A DNA stretch of 64,000 bases. Source: Allacma fusca. Lineage: Eukaryota; Arthropoda; Collembola; Symphypleona; Sminthuridae. The translations under genes and the position numbers were made by a program. The stretch spans positions 55,129,402-55,193,401 of the forward strand of contig OX359249.1 in the NCBI GenBank assembly GCA_947179485.1, written 5' to 3'. The notes below the pieces were generated by a model. The model searched no databases. It saw nothing but the letters and a program-made list of their open reading frames with translations, and was not told the origin of the DNA. Within the stretch, counting starts at the first letter, position 1. Each line of letters begins with the position of its first letter. Below, piece by piece: positions 21,000 through 35,170 of the stretch.

Positions 21000-21985
21000 A
21001 AGTCAAGTCAAGCCAAGTACTTTGAGTTGACTCCATTAATTGGCACCAAATAGGTTTCTGGTGTGGCGGTCCTCCTATGGAGTTGACCTGGAGATGGAGA
21101 GACAAACTTGGTGCGGGTTGTTTGTGCATTTGGATTTGTGTTGTGGTTAAGTTGTGCAGGACTTGAAGTTCCTTGGCCAAAGCCTGGTCAAGTGCCCAAA
21201 ATGCATACATAGGTATTAGGGTTTCGGGGGATACGTAAATTATGTTCATGTGTGGGAAGACATTACTTTGACTAAATACCGAGGGTGCTGTCGACTGTGG
21301 GGAAATATTTTAAATTGCAAGAAACTTGCCAGTCCATTTTTTGGCCACGTTGTAAGGGCTAGGTAACCCAGGTTTGTTACACTTGTAGCCAAAAAATGGG
21401 ACTAGTATACATCTCTTGCCCAAAGGTGACTCGCCAATCCACAAAGTATATGTTCCGAACTTTGGGAGACGCTCGGCCCATTTTTTGGTCATGTGCTCTG
21501 ATGACATTTATATTGGATACCGAGATTTAATCAAGTAAATGTTATAATTTCAACATTACTGGGTCAGTTGACTAACGAAGCAATCAGAGTTGTTTTAGCA
21601 AAGAAATTATTAAAATTTGCATTGAAATTACTTTGACCCATTTTTAGGTCAAAGTCACTGGTCATGGTTCACGCTGGTTCCTACATCTTGAATGTAATTA
21701 TTTAAAGTTTTTTATTTAATGCGCATGTATTTTGGAACACCTGGAAATACAGATTGAGTGTTTTAAATATTTTGACCCATTTCGGGTCAATGTTTTAAAA
21801 AACGGCCAAACTGCTACGTATCCGCTAAGAACCTCCTGAGACGTTCGGGATGCCAAACTATTGAAGAAAATAATTTTGACAAAAAAATTGAAAAAAAAAA
21901 TGAAAAAAAATTGAAAAAATTATATGTTGAAAAAAATATTTCGAAAAAAACATAGTTTTGAAGAGTCGTAGCTTGCTTTAAAAAC
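21000..21985 (+). repeat. Monomer 20: core K, S2 spacer
   Basis: The only S-bearing copy with the L-linked tail (CATTACTGGG, AGAGTTGTTTT). Also CACGCTGG, AATGTAATT and CACCTGGAAATACAG, shared with monomer 23. Confidence 0.95.
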
Positions 21986-22970
21986 AAGTCAAGTCAAGCC
22001 AAGTACTTTGAGTTGACTCCATTAATTGGCACCAAATAGGTTTGTGGTGTGGCGGTCCTCCTATGGAGTTGACCTGGAGATGGAGAGACACACTTGGTGC
22101 GGGTTGTTTGTGCATTTGGATTTGTGTTGTGGTTAAGTTGTGCAGGACTTGAAGTTCCTTGGCCAAAGCCTGGTCAAGTGCCCAAAATGCATACATAGGT
22201 ATTAGGGTTTCGGGGGATACGTAAATTATGTTCATGTGTGGGAAGACATTACTTTGACTAAATACCGAGGGTGCTGTCGACTGTGGGGAAATATTTTAAA
22301 TTGCAAGAAACTTGCCAGTCCATTTTTTGGCCACGTTGTAAGGGCTAGGTAACCCAGGTTTGTTACACTTGTAGCCAAAAAATGGGACTAGTATACATCT
22401 CTTGCCCAAAGGTGACTCGCCAATCCACAAAGTATATGTTCCGAACTTTGGGAGACGCTCGGCCCATTTTTTGGTCATGTGCTCTGATGACATTTATATT
22501 GGATACCGAGATTTAATCAAGTAAATGTTATAATTTCAACAGTACTGGGTCAGTTGACTAACGAAGCAATCAGTGTTGTATTAGCAAAGAAATTATTAAA
22601 ATTTGCATTGAAATTACTTTGACCCATTTTTAGGTCAAAGTCACTGGTCATGGTTCACGTTGGTTCCTACATCTTGAATATAATTATTTAAAGTTTTTTA
22701 TTTAATGCGCATGTATTTTGGAACAGCTGTATATACAGATTGAGTGTTTTAAATATTTTGACCCATTTCGGGTCAATGTTTCAAAAAACGGCCAAACTGC
22801 TACGTATCCGCTAAGAATCTCCTGAGACGTTCGGGATGCCAAACTATTGAAGAAAATAATTTTGACACAAAAATTGAAAAAAAAAATGAAAAAAAATGAA
22901 AAAATTAAGTTTTGAAAAAAAATTTTTGAAAAAAACATAGTTTTGAAGAGTCGTAGCTTACTTACAAAAC
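21986..22970 (+). repeat. Monomer 21: core K, S spacer
   Basis: ACCAAATAGGTTTGTGG 5' form, shared with monomers 16, 46 and 56, all of which follow an S2-type spacer. Confidence 0.95.
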
Positions 22971-23957
22971 AAGTCAAGTCAAGCCAAGTACTTTGAGTTG
23001 ACTCCTTTAATTGGCACCAACTTAGGTTTCTGGTGTGGCGGTCCTCCTATAGAGTTGACCTGGAGATGGAGAGACACACTTGGTGTGGGTTGTTTGTGCA
23101 TTTGGATTTGTGTTGTGGTTAAGTTGTGCAGGACTTGAAGTTCCTTGGCCAAAGCCTGGTCAAGTGCCCAAAATGCATACATAGGTATTAGGGTTTCGGG
23201 GGATACGTAAATTATGTTCATGTGTGGGAAGACATTACTTTGACTAAATACCGAGGGTGCTGTCGACTGTGGGGAAATATTTTAAATTGCAAGAAACTTG
23301 CCAGTCCATTTTTTGGCCACGTTGTAAGGGCTGGGTAACCCAATCGTGTTACACTTGTAGCCAAAAAATGGGACTAGTATACATCTCTTGCCCAAAGGTG
23401 ACTCGCCAATCCACAAAGTATATGTTCCGAACTTTGGGAGACGCTCGGCCCATTTTTTGGTCATGTGCTCTGATGACATTTATATTGGATACCGAGATTT
23501 AATCAAGTAAATGTTATAATTTCAACAGTACTGGGTCAGTTGACTAACGAAGCAATCAGTGTTGTATTAGCAAAGAAATTATTAAAATTTGCATTGAAAT
23601 TACTTTGACCCATTTTGTTAGGTCAAAGTCACTGGTCATGGTTCACGTTGGTTCCTACATCTTGAATATAATTATTTAAAGTTTTTTATTTAATGCGCAT
23701 GTATTTTGGAACAGCTGTATATACAGATTGAGTGTTTTAAATATTTTGACCCATTTCGGGTCAATGTTTCAAAAAACGGCCAAACTGCTACGTATCCGCT
23801 AAGAATCTCCTGAGACGTTCGGGATGCCAAACTATTGAAGAAAATAATTTTGACACAAAAATTGAAAAACAAAATGAAAAAAAATGAAAAAATTAAGTTT
23901 TGAAAAAATTTTTTGAAAAAAACATAGTTTTGAAGAGTCGTAGCTTACTTACAAAAC
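22971..23957 (+). repeat. Monomer 22: core T, S spacer
   Basis: Expanded loop CATTTTGTTAGG in the ACTTTGACC dyad, accounting for the 987-bp period. Confidence 0.95.
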
Positions 23958-24944
23958 AAGTCAAGTCAAGCCAAGTACTTTGAGTTGACTCCTTTAATTG
24001 GCACCAACTTAGGTTTCTGGTGTGGCGGTCCTCCTATAGAGTTGACCTGGAGATGGAGAGACACACTTGGTGTGGGTTGTTTGTGCATTTGGATTTGTGT
24101 TGTAGTTAAGTTGTGCAGGACTTGAAGTTCCTTGGCCAAAGCCTGGTCAAGTGCCCAAAATGCATACATAGGTATTAGGGTTTCGGGGGATACGTAAATT
24201 ATGTTCATGTGTGGGAAGACATTACTTTGACTAAATACCGCGGGTGCTGTCGACTGTGGGGAAATATTTTAAATTGCAAGAAACTTGCCAGTCCATTTTT
24301 TGGCCACGTTGTAAGGGCTAGGTAACCCAGGTTTGTTACACTTGTAGCCAAAAAATGGGACTAGTATACATCTCTTGCCCAAAGGTGACTCGCCAATCCA
24401 CAAAGTATATGTTCCGAACTTTGGGAGACGCTCGGCCCATTTTTTGGTCATGTGCTCTGATGACATTTATATTGGATACCGAGATTTAATCAAGTAAATG
24501 TTATAATTTCAACAGTACTGCGTCAGTTGACTCACGCAGCAATCAGTGTTGTATTAGCAAAGAAATTATTAAAATTTGCATTGAAATTACTTTGACCCAT
24601 TTTTAGGTCAAAGTCACTGGTCATGGTTCACGCTGGTTCCTACATCTTGAATGTAATTATTTAAAGTTTTTTATTTAATGCGCATGTATTTTGGAACACC
24701 TGGAAATACAGATTAAGTGTTTTAAATATTTTGACCCATTTCGGGTCAATGTTTTAAAAAACGGCCAAACTGCTACGTATCCGCTAAGAATCTCCTAAGA
24801 CGTTCGGGATGCCAAACTATTGAAGAAAATAATTTTGACATCAAAATTGAAAACAAAATTGAAAAAAAAATGAAAAAATTAAGTTTTGAAAAAAATATTT
24901 TGAAAAAAACATAGTTTTGAAGAGTCGTAGCTTACTTACAAAAC
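23958..24944 (+). repeat. Monomer 23: core K, diverged S spacer
   Basis: TACCGCGGGTGC (shared with monomer 27), CTGCGT dyad form, CACCTGGAAATACAG, and an intermediate spacer (GACATCAAAATTG, TCCTAAGACG). Confidence 0.95.
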
Positions 24945-25930
24945 AAGTCAAGTCAAGCCAAGTACTTTGAGTTGACTCCTTTAATTGGCACCAACTTAGG
25001 TTTGTGGTGTGGCGGTCCTCCTATGCAGTTGACCTGGAGATGGAGAGACACACTTGGTGCGGGTTGTTTGTGCATTTGGATTTGTGTTGTGGTTAAGTTG
25101 TGCAGGACTTGAAGTTCCTTGGCCAAAGCCTGGTCAAGTGCCCAAAATGCATACATAGGTATTAGGGTTTCGGGGGATACCTAAATTATGTTCATGTGTG
25201 GGAAGACATTACTTTGGCTAAATACCGAGGGTGCTTTCGACTGTGGGGAAATATTTTAAATTGCAAGAAACTTGCCAGTCCATTTTTTTGCCACGTTGTA
25301 AGGGCTAGGTAACCCAGGTTTGTTACACTTGTAGCCAAAAAATGGGACTAGTATACATCTCTTGCCCAAAGGTGACTCGCCAATCCACAAAGTATATGTT
25401 CCGAACTTTGGGAGACGCTCGGCCCATTTTTTGGTCATGTGCTCTGATGACATTTATATTGGATACCGAGATTTAATCAAGTAAATGTTATAATTTCAAC
25501 AGTACTGCGTCAGTTGACTCACGCAGCAATCAGTGTTGTATTAGCAAAGAAATTATTAAAATTTGCATTGAAATTACTTTGACCCATTTATCGGTCAAAG
25601 TCACTGGTCATGGTTCACGTTGGTTCCTACATCTTGAATATAATTATTTAAAGTTTTTTATTTAATGCGCATGTATTTTGGAACAGCTGTATATACAGAT
25701 TGAGTGTTTTAAATATTTTGACCCATTTCGGGTCAATGTTTCAAAAAACGGTCAAACTGCTACGTATCCGCTAAGAATCTCCTGAGACGTTCGGGATGCC
25801 AAACTATTGAAGAAAATAATTTTGACACAAAAATTGAAAAACAAAATGAAAAAAAATGAAAAAATTAAGTTTTGAAAAAAATTTTTTGAAAAAAACATAG
25901 TTTTGAAGAGTCGTAGCTTACTTACAAAAC
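24945..25930 (+). repeat. Monomer 24: core K, S spacer
   Basis: The most diverged full copy: ATGCAGTTG, GATACCTAAATT, TTGGCTAAATA, GTGCTTTCGAC, CATTTTTTTGCC, CTGCGT dyad and TATCGGTCAAAG. Confidence 0.95.
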
Positions 25931-27100
25931 AAGTCAAGTCAAGCCAAGTACTTTGAGTTGACTCCTTTAATTGGCACCAACTTAGGTTTCTGGTGTGGCG
26001 GTCCTCCTATAGAGTTGACCTGGAGATGGAGAGACACACTTGGTGTGGGTTGTTTGTGCATTTGGATTTGTGTTGTAGTTAAGTTGTGCAGGACTTGAAG
26101 TTCCTTGGCCAAAGCCTGGTCAAGTGCCCAAAATGCATACATAGGTATTAGGGTTTCGGGGGATACGTAAATTATGTTCATGTGTGGGAAGACATTACTT
26201 TGACTAAATACCGAGGGTGCTGTCGACTGTGGGGAAATATTTTAAATTGCAAGAAACTTGCCAGTCCATTTTTTGGCCACGTTGTAAGGGCTGGGTAACC
26301 CAATCGTGTTACACTTGTAGCCAAAAAATGGGACTAGTATACATCTCTTGCCCAAAGGTGACTCGCCAATCCACAAAGTATATGTTCCGAACTTTGGGAG
26401 ACGCTCGGCCCATTTTTTGGTCATGTGCTCTGATGACATTTATATTGGATACCGAGATTTAATCAAGTAAATGTTATAATTTCAACAGTACTGGGTCAGT
26501 TGACTAACGAAGCAATCAGAGTTGTTTTAGCAAAGAAAATATTAAAATTTGCATTGAAATTACTTTGACCCATTTTTAGGTCAAAGTCACTGGTCATGGT
26601 TCACGTTGGTTCCTACATCTTGAATATAATTATTTAAAGTTTTTTATTTAATGCGCATGTATTTTGGAACAGCTGTATATACAGATTGAGTGTTTTAAGT
26701 ATTTTGACCTATTTCAGGACAATATCACACCTCATTGGTAATTTGGGTTTTTATCTATTGAGTTTTTGTTAAAATATAATAATACGGGATTAACTGACTT
26801 TTGGAATATAGAAACCCAAAGAACTATTATGTCGAATTATTTTCTGCCAATGTAACAGGTCACGTATAATGTGCGCGGAAAAGTCCTAAATAAGGTGGAT
26901 TTCTGAAACGATTATTTTCGTAGCCAGGAAATGGACAGAAACTACGGAGTGTGCAGATAGTGCTGTAATGTCGGGTTTGGTCAAACAAGCGAGTTTTTGA
27001 GCTGCCTTGGGTCGCTAGCGGCGACCGGCCCGCGATGATGGTGGTGCTAATGAAATTTGTTAAAAAAAAATTATAAAATATCGTAGCCTACTGTGAAAAG
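25931..27100 (+). repeat. Monomer 25: core T, L spacer
   Basis: L spacer 26702-27100. Mixed tail: CAGTACTGGG (S-linked) with AGAGTTGTTTT (L-linked). Confidence 0.95.
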
Positions 27101-28086
27101 AAGTCAAGTCAAGCCAAGTACTTTGAGTTGACTCCATTAATTGGCACCAACTTAGGTTTCTGGTGTGGCGGTCCTCCTATAGAGTTGACCTGGAGATGGA
27201 GAGACACACTTGGTGTGGGTTGTTTGTGCATTTGGATTTGTGTTGTAGTTAAGTTGTGCAGGACTTGAAGTTCCTTGGCCAAAGCCTGGTCAAGTGCCCA
27301 AAATGCATACATAGGTATTAGGGTTTCGGGGGATACGTAAATTATGTTCATGTGTGGGAAGACATTACTTTGACTAAATACCGAGGGTGCTGTCGACTGT
27401 GGGGAAATATTTTAAATTGCAAGAAACTTGCCAGTCCATTTTTTGGCCACGTTGTAAGGGCTAGGTAACCCAGGTTTGTTACACTTGTAGCCAAAAAATG
27501 GGACTAGTATACATCTCTTGCCCAAAGGTGACTCGCCAATCCACAAAGTATATGTTCCGAACTTTGGGAGACGCTCGGCCCATTTTTTGGTCATGTGCTC
27601 TGATGACATTTATATTGGATACCGAGATTTAATCAAGTAAATGTTATAATTTCAACAGTACTGGGTCAGTTGACTAACGAAGCAATCAGTGTTGTATTAG
27701 CAAAGAAATTATTAAAATTTGCATTGAAATTACTTTGACCCATTTTTAGGTCAAAGTCACTGGTCATGGTTCACGTTGGTTCCTACATCTTGAATATAAT
27801 TATTTAAAGTTTTTTATTTAATGCGCATGTATTTTGGAACAGCTGTATATACAGATTGAGTGTTTTAAATATTTTGACCCATTTCGGGTCAATGTTTCAA
27901 AAAACGGTCAAACTGCTACGTATCCGCTAAGAATCTCCTGAGACGTTCGGGATGCCAAACTATTGAAGAAAATAATTTTGACTCAAAAATTGAAAAACAA
28001 AATGAAAAAAAATGAAAAAATTAAGTTTTGAAAAAAATTTTTTGAAAAAAACATAGTTTTGAAGAGTCGTAGCTTACTTACAAAAC
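27101..28086 (+). repeat. Monomer 26: core K, S spacer
   Basis: 5' chimera: CCATTAATTGG (post-L) followed by CTGGTGTGG and ATAGAG (post-S). GACTCAAAAATT in the spacer. Confidence 0.95.
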
Positions 28087-29072
28087 AAGTCAAGTCAAGC
28101 CAAGTACTTTGAGTTGACTCCTTTAATTGGCACCAACTTAGGTTTCTGGTGTGGCGGTCCTCCTATAGAGTTGACCTGGAGATGGAGAGACACACTTGGT
28201 GTGGGTTGTTTGTGCATTTGGATTTGTGTTGTAGTTAAGTTGTGCAGGACTTGAAGTTCCTTGGCCAAAGCCTGGTCAAGTGCCCAAAATGCATACATAG
28301 GTATTAGGGTTTCGGGGGATACGTAAATTATGTTCATGTGTGGGAAGACATTACTTTGACTAAATACCGCGGGTGCTGTCGACTGTGGGGAAATATTTTA
28401 AATTGCAAGAAACTTGCCAGTCCATTTTTTGGCCACGTTGTAAGGGCTAGGTAACCCAGGTTTGTTACACTTGTAGCCAAAAAATGGGACTAGTATACAT
28501 CTCTTGCCCAAAGGTGACTCGCCAATCCACAAAGTATATGTTCCGAACTTTGGGAGACGCTCGGCCCATTTTTTGGTCATGTGCTCTGATGACATTTATA
28601 TTGGATACCGAGATTTAATCAAGTAAATGTTATAATTTCAACAGTACTGCGTCAGTTGACTCACGCAGCAATCAGTGTTGTATTAGCAAAGAAATTATTA
28701 AAATTTGCATTGAAATTACTTTGACCCATTTATCGGTCAAAGTCACTGGTCATGGTTCACGTTGGTTCCTACATCTTGAATATAATTATTTAAAGTTTTT
28801 TATTTAATGCGCATGTATTTTGGAACAGCTGTATATACAGATTGAGTGTTTTAAATATTTTGACCCCTTTCGGGTCAATGTTTTAAAAAACGGCCAAACT
28901 GCTACGTATCCGCTAAGAACCTCCTGAGACGTTCGGGATGCCAAACTATTGAAGAAAATAATTTTGACAAAAAAATTGAAAAAAAAATGAAAAAAAATTG
29001 AAAAAATTATATGTTGAAAAAAATATTTCGAAAAAAACATAGTTTTGAAGAGTCGTAGCTTGCTTTAAAAAC
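28087..29072 (+). repeat. Monomer 27: core K, S2 spacer
   Basis: TACCGCGGGTGC as in monomer 23, CTGCGT dyad form, TATCGGTC as in monomer 24, and GACCCCTTTCGGG at the spacer dyad. Confidence 0.95.
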
Positions 29073-30242
29073 AAGTCAAGTCAAGCCAAGTACTTTGAGT
29101 TGACTCCTTTAATTGGCACCAACTTAGGTTTCTGGTGTGGCGGTCCTCCTATAGAGTTGACCTGGAGATGGAGAGACACACTTGGTGTGGGTTGTTTGTG
29201 CATTTGGATTTGTGTTGTAGTTAAGTTGTGCAGGACTTGAAGTTCCTTGGCCAAAGCCTGGTCAAGTGCCCAAAATGCATACATAGGTATTAGGGTTTCG
29301 GGGGATACGTAAATTATGTTCATGTGTGGGAAGACATTACTTTGACTAAATACCGAGGGTGCTGTCGACTGTGGGGAAATATTTTAAATTGCAAGAAACT
29401 TGCCAGTCCATTTTTTGGCCACGTTGTAAGGGCTAGGTAACCCAGGTTTGTTACACTTGTAGCCAAAAAATGGGACTAGTATACATCTCTTGCCCAAAGG
29501 TGACTCGCCAATCCACAAAGTATATGTTCCGAACTTTGGGAGACGCTCGGCCCATTTTTTGGTCATGTGCTGTGATGACATTTATATTGGATACCGAGAT
29601 TTAATCAAGTGAATGTTATAATTTCAACAGTACTGGGTCAGTTGACTAACGAAGCAATCAGTGTTGTATTAGCAAAGAAATTATTAAAATTTGCATTGAA
29701 ATTACTTTGACCCATTTTTAGGTCAAAGTCACTGGTCATGGTTCACGTTGGTTCCTACATCTTGAATATAATTATTTAAAGTTTTTTATTTAATGCGCAT
29801 GTATTTTGGAACAGCTGTATATACAGATTGAGTGTTTTAAGTATTTTGACCTATTTCAGGACAATATCACACCTCATTGGTAATTTGGGTTTTTATCTAT
29901 TGAGTTTTTGTTAAAATATAATAATACGGGATTAACTGACTTTTGGAATATAGAAACCCAAAGAACTATTATGTCGAATTATTTTCTGCCAATGTAACAG
30001 GTCACGTATAATGTGCGCGGAAAAGTCCTAAATAAGGTGGATTTCTGAAACGATTATTTTCGTAGCCAGGAAATGGACAGAAACTACGGAGTGTGCAGAT
30101 AGTGCTGTAATGTCGGGTTTGGTCAAACAAGCGAGTTTTTGAGCTGCCTTGGGTCGCTAGCGGCGACCGGCCCGCGATGATGGTGGTGCTAATGAAATTT
30201 GTTAAAAAAAAATTATAAAATATCGTAGCCTACTGTGAAAAG
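29073..30242 (+). repeat. Monomer 28: core K, L spacer
   Basis: L spacer 29844-30242 joined to an S-linked tail (exception). Private GTGCTGTGATG and AAGTGAATG. Confidence 0.95.
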
Positions 30243-31228
30243 AAGTCAAGTCAAGCCAAGTACTTTGAGTTGACTCCATTAATTGGCACCAACTTAGGTT
30301 TCTGGTGTGGCGGTCCTCCTATAGAGTTGACCTGGAGATGGAGAGACACACTTGGTGTGGGTTGTTTGTGCATTTGGATTTGTGTTGTAGTTAAGTTGTG
30401 CAGGACTTGAAGTTCCTTGGCCAAAGCCTGGTCAAGTGCCCAAAATGCATACATAGGTATTAGGGTTTCGGGGGATACGTAAATTATGTTCATGTGTGGG
30501 AAGACATTACTTTGACTAAATACCGAGGGTGCTGTCGACTGTGGGGAAATATTTTAAATTGCAAGAAACTTGCCAGTCCATTTTTTGGCCACGTTGTAAG
30601 GGCTAGGTAACCCAGGTTTGTTACACTTGTAGCCAAAAAATGGGACTAGTATACATCTCTTGCCCAAAGGTGACTCGCCAATCCACAAAGTATATGTTCC
30701 GAACTTTGGGAGACGCTCGGCCCATTTTTTGGTCATGTGCTCTGATGACATTTATATTGGATACCGAGATTTAATCAAGTAAATGTTATAATTTCAACAG
30801 TACTGGGTCAGTTGACTAACGAAGCAATCAGTGTTGTATTAGCAAAGAAATTATTAAAATTTGCATTGAAATTACTTTGACCCATTTTTAGGTCAAAGTC
30901 ACTGGTCATGGTTCACGTTGGTTCCTACATCTTGAATATAATTATTTAAAGTTTTTTATTTAATGCGCATGTATTTTGGAACAGCTGTATATACAGATTG
31001 AGTGTTTTAAATATTTTGACCCATTTCGGGTCAATGTTTCAAAAAACGGTCAAACTGCTACGTATCCGCTAAGAATCTCCTGAGACGTTCGGGATGCCAA
31101 ACTATTGAAGAAAATAATTTTGACACAAAAATTGAAAAACAAAATGAAAAAAAATGAAAAAATTAAGTTTTGAAAAAAATTTTTTGAAAAAAACATAGTT
31201 TTGAAGAGTCGTAGCTTACTTACAAAAC
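30243..31228 (+). repeat. Monomer 29: core K, S spacer
   Basis: 5' chimera of the same kind as monomer 26. Confidence 0.95.
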
Positions 31229-32214
31229 AAGTCAAGTCAAGCCAAGTACTTTGAGTTGACTCCTTTAATTGGCACCAACTTAGGTTTCTGGTGTGGCGGT
31301 CCTCCTATAGAGTTGACCTGGAGATGGAGAGACACACTTGGTGTGGGTTGTTTGTGCATTTGGATTTGTGTTGTAGTTAAGTTGTGCAGGACTTGAAGTT
31401 CCTTGGCCAAAGCCTGGTCAAGTGCCCAAAATGCATACATAGGTATTAGGGTTTCGGGGGATACGTAAATTATGTTCATGTGTGGGAAGACATTACTTTG
31501 ACTAAATACCGAGGGTGCTGTCGACTGTGGGGAAATATTTTAAATTGCAAGAAACTTGCCAGTCCATTTTTTGGCCACGTTGTAAGGGCTGGGTAACCCA
31601 ATCGTGTTACACTTGTAGCCAAAAAATGGGACTAGTATACATCTCTTGCCCAAAGGTGACTCGCCAATCCACAAAGTATATGTTCCGAACTTTGGGAGAC
31701 GCTCGGCCCATTTTTTGGTCATGTGCTCTGATGACATTTATATTGGATACCGAGATTTAATCAAGTAAATGTTATAATTTCAACAGTACTGGGTCAGTTG
31801 ACTAACGAAGCAATCAGTGTTGTATTAGCAAAGAAATTATTAAAATTTGCATTGAAATTACTTTGACCCATTTTTAGGTCAAAGTCACTGGTCATGGTTC
31901 ACGTTGGTTCCTACATCTTGAATATAATTATTTAAAGTTTTTTATTTAATGCGCATGTATTTTGGAACAGCTGTATATACAGATTGAGTGTTTTAAATAT
32001 TTTGACCCATTTCGGGTCAATGTTTCAAAAAACGGTCAAACTGCTACGTATCCGCTAAGAATCTCCTGAGACGTTCGGGATGCCAAACTATTGAAGAAAA
32101 TAATTTTGACACAAAAATTGAAAAAAAAATTTAAAAAAAATGAAAAAATTAAGTTTTGAAAAAAAATTTTTGAAAAAAACATAGTTTTGAAGAGTCGTAG
32201 CTTACTTACAAAAC
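31229..32214 (+). repeat. Monomer 30: core T, S spacer
   Basis: Spacer A-tract variant AAAAATTTAAAAAAAATG. Confidence 0.95.
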
Positions 32215-33199
32215 AAGTCAAGTCAAGCCAAGTACTTTGAGTTGACTCCTTTAATTGGCACCAACTTAGGTTTCTGGTGTGGCGGTCCTCCTATAGAGTT
32301 GACCTGGAGATGGAGAGACACACTTGGTGTGGGTTGTTTGTGCATTTGGATTTGTGTTGTGGTTAAGTTGTGCAGGACTTGAAGTTCCTTGGCCAAAGCC
32401 TGGTCAAGTGCCCAAAATGCATACATAGGTATTAGGGTTTCGGGGGATACGTAAATTATGTTCATGTGTGGGAAGACATTACTTTGACTAAATACCGAGG
32501 GTGCTGTCGACTGTGGGGAAATATTTTAAATTGCAAGAAACTTGCCAGTCCATTTTTTGGCCACGTTGTAAGGGCTAGGTAACCCAGGTTTGTTACACTT
32601 GTAGCCAAAAAATGGGACTAGTATACATCTCTTGCCCAAAGGTGACTCGCCAATCCACAAAGTATATGTTCCGAACTTTGGGAGACGCTCGGCCCATTTT
32701 TTGGTCATGTGCTCTGATGACATTTATATTGGATACCGAGATTTAATCAAGTAAATGTTATAATTTCAACAGTACTGGGTCAGTTGACTAACGAAGCAAT
32801 CAGTGTTGTATTAGCAAAGAAATTATTAAAATTTGCATTGAAATTACTTTGACCCATTTTTAGGTCAAAGTCACTGGTCATGGTTCACGTTGGTTCCTAC
32901 ATCTTGAATATAATTATTTAAAGTTTTTTATTTAATGCGCATGTATTTTGGAACAGCTGTATATACAGATTGAGTGTTTTAAATATTTTGACCCATTTCG
33001 GGTCAATGTTTCAAAAAACGGCCAAACTGCTACGTATCCGCTAAGAATCTCCTGAGACGTTCGGGATGCCAAACTATTGAAGAAAATAATTTTGACCCAA
33101 AAATTGAAAAACAAAATGAAAAAAAATGAAAAAATTAAGTTTTGAAAAAAATTTTTGAAAAAAACATAGTTTTGAAGAGTCGTAGCTTACTTACAAAAC
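32215..33199 (+). repeat. Monomer 31: core K, S spacer
   Basis: Spacer with GACCCAAAAATT and ACGGCCAAAC. Confidence 0.95.
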
Positions 33200-34184
33200 A
33201 AGTCAAGTCAAGCCAAGTACTTTGAGTTGACTCCTTTAATTGGCACCAACTTAGGTTTCTGGTGTGGCGGTCCTCCTATAGAGTTGACCTGGAGATGGAG
33301 AGACACACTTGGTGTGGGTTGTTTGTGCATTTGGATTTGTGTTGTGGTTAAGTTGTGCAGGACTTGAAGTTCCTTGGCCAAAGCCTGGTCAAGTGCCCAA
33401 AATGCATACATAGGTATTAGGGTTTCGGGGGATACGTAAATTATGTTCATGTGTGGGAAGACATTACTTTGACTAAATACCGAGGGTGCTGTCGACTGTG
33501 GGGAAATATTTTAAATTGCAAGAAACTTGCCAGTCCATTTTTTGGCCACGTTGTAAGGGCTGGGTAACCCAATCGTGTTACACTTGTAGCCAAAAAATGG
33601 GACTAGTATACATCTCTTGCCCAAAGGTGACTCGCCAATCCACAAAGTATATGTTCCGAACTTTGGGAGACGCTCGGCCCATTTTTTGGTCATGTGCTCT
33701 GATGACATTTATATTGGATACCGAGATTTAATCAAGTAAATGTTATAATTTCAACAGTACTGGGTCAGTTGACTAACGAAGCAATCAGTGTTGTATTAGC
33801 AAAGAAATTATTAAAATTTGCATTGAAATTACTTTGACCCATTTTTAGGTCAAAATCACTGGTCATGGTTCACGTTGGTTCCTACATCTTGAATATAATT
33901 ATTTAAAGTTTTTTATTTAATGCGCATGTATTTTGGAACAGCTGTATATACAGATTGAGTGTTTTAAATATTTTGACCCATTTCATGTCAATGTTTCAAA
34001 AAACGGTCAAACTGCTACGTATCCGCTAAGAATCTCCTGAGACGTTCGGGATGCCAAACTATTGAAGAAAATAATTTTGACACAAAAATTGAAAAAAAAT
34101 TGAAAAAAAATGAAAAAATTAAGTTTTGAAAAAAAATTTTTGAAAAAAACATAGTTTTGAAGAGTCGTAGCTTACTTACAAAAC
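33200..34184 (+). repeat. Monomer 32: core T, S spacer
   Basis: Private TCAAAATCACTGG, and TTTCATGTCAATG, which weakens the spacer dyad. Confidence 0.95.
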
Positions 34185-35170
34185 AAGTCAAGTCAAGCCA
34201 AGTACTTTGAGTTGACTCCTTTAATTGGCACCAACTTAGGTTTCTGGTGTGGCGGTCCTCCTATGGAGTTGACCTGGAGATGGAGAGACACACTTGGTGC
34301 GGGTTGTTTGTGCATTTGGATTTGTGTTGTTGTTAAGTTGTGCAGGACTTGAAGTTCCTTGGCCAAAGCCTGGTCAAGTGCCCAAAATGCATACATAGGT
34401 ATTAGGGTTTCGGGGGATACGTAAATTATGTTCATGTGTGGGAAGACATTACTTTGGCTAAATACCGAGGGTGCTGTCGACTGTGGGGAAATATTTTAAA
34501 TTGCAAGAAACTTGCCAGTCCATTTTTTTGCCACGTTGTAAGGGCTAGGTAACCCAGGTTTGTTACACTTGTAGCCAAAAAATGGGACTAGTATACATCT
34601 CTTGCCCAAAGGTGACTCGCCAATCCACAAAGTATATGTTCCGAACTTTGGGAGACGCTCGGCCCATTTTTTGGTCATGTGCTCTGATGACATTTATATT
34701 GGATACCGAGATTTAATCAAGTAAATGTTATAATTTCAACAGTACTGCGTCAGTTGACTCACGCAGCAATCAGTGTTGTATTAGCAAAGAAATTATTAAA
34801 ATTTGCATTGAAATTACTTTGACCCATTTTTAGGTCAAAGTCACTGGTCATGGTTCACGTTGGTTCCTACATCTTGAATATAATTATTTAAAGTTTTTTA
34901 TTTAATGCGCATGTATTTTGGAACAGCTGTATATACAGATTGAGTGTTTTAAATATTTTGACCCATTTCGGGTCAATGTTTCAAAAAACGGCCAAACTGC
35001 TACGTATCCGCTAAGAATCTCCTGAGACGTTCGGGATGCCAAACTATTGAAGAAAATAATTTTGACACAAAAATTGAAAAAAAAAATGAAAAAAAATGAA
35101 AAAATTAAGTTTTGAAAAAAAATTTTTGAAAAAAACATAGTTTTGAAGAGTCGTAGCTTACTTACAAAAC
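34185..35170 (+). repeat. Monomer 33: core K, S spacer
   Basis: Shares TTGGCTAAATA, CATTTTTTTGCC and the CTGCGT dyad with monomer 24. Has TTGTTGTTAAG. Confidence 0.95.
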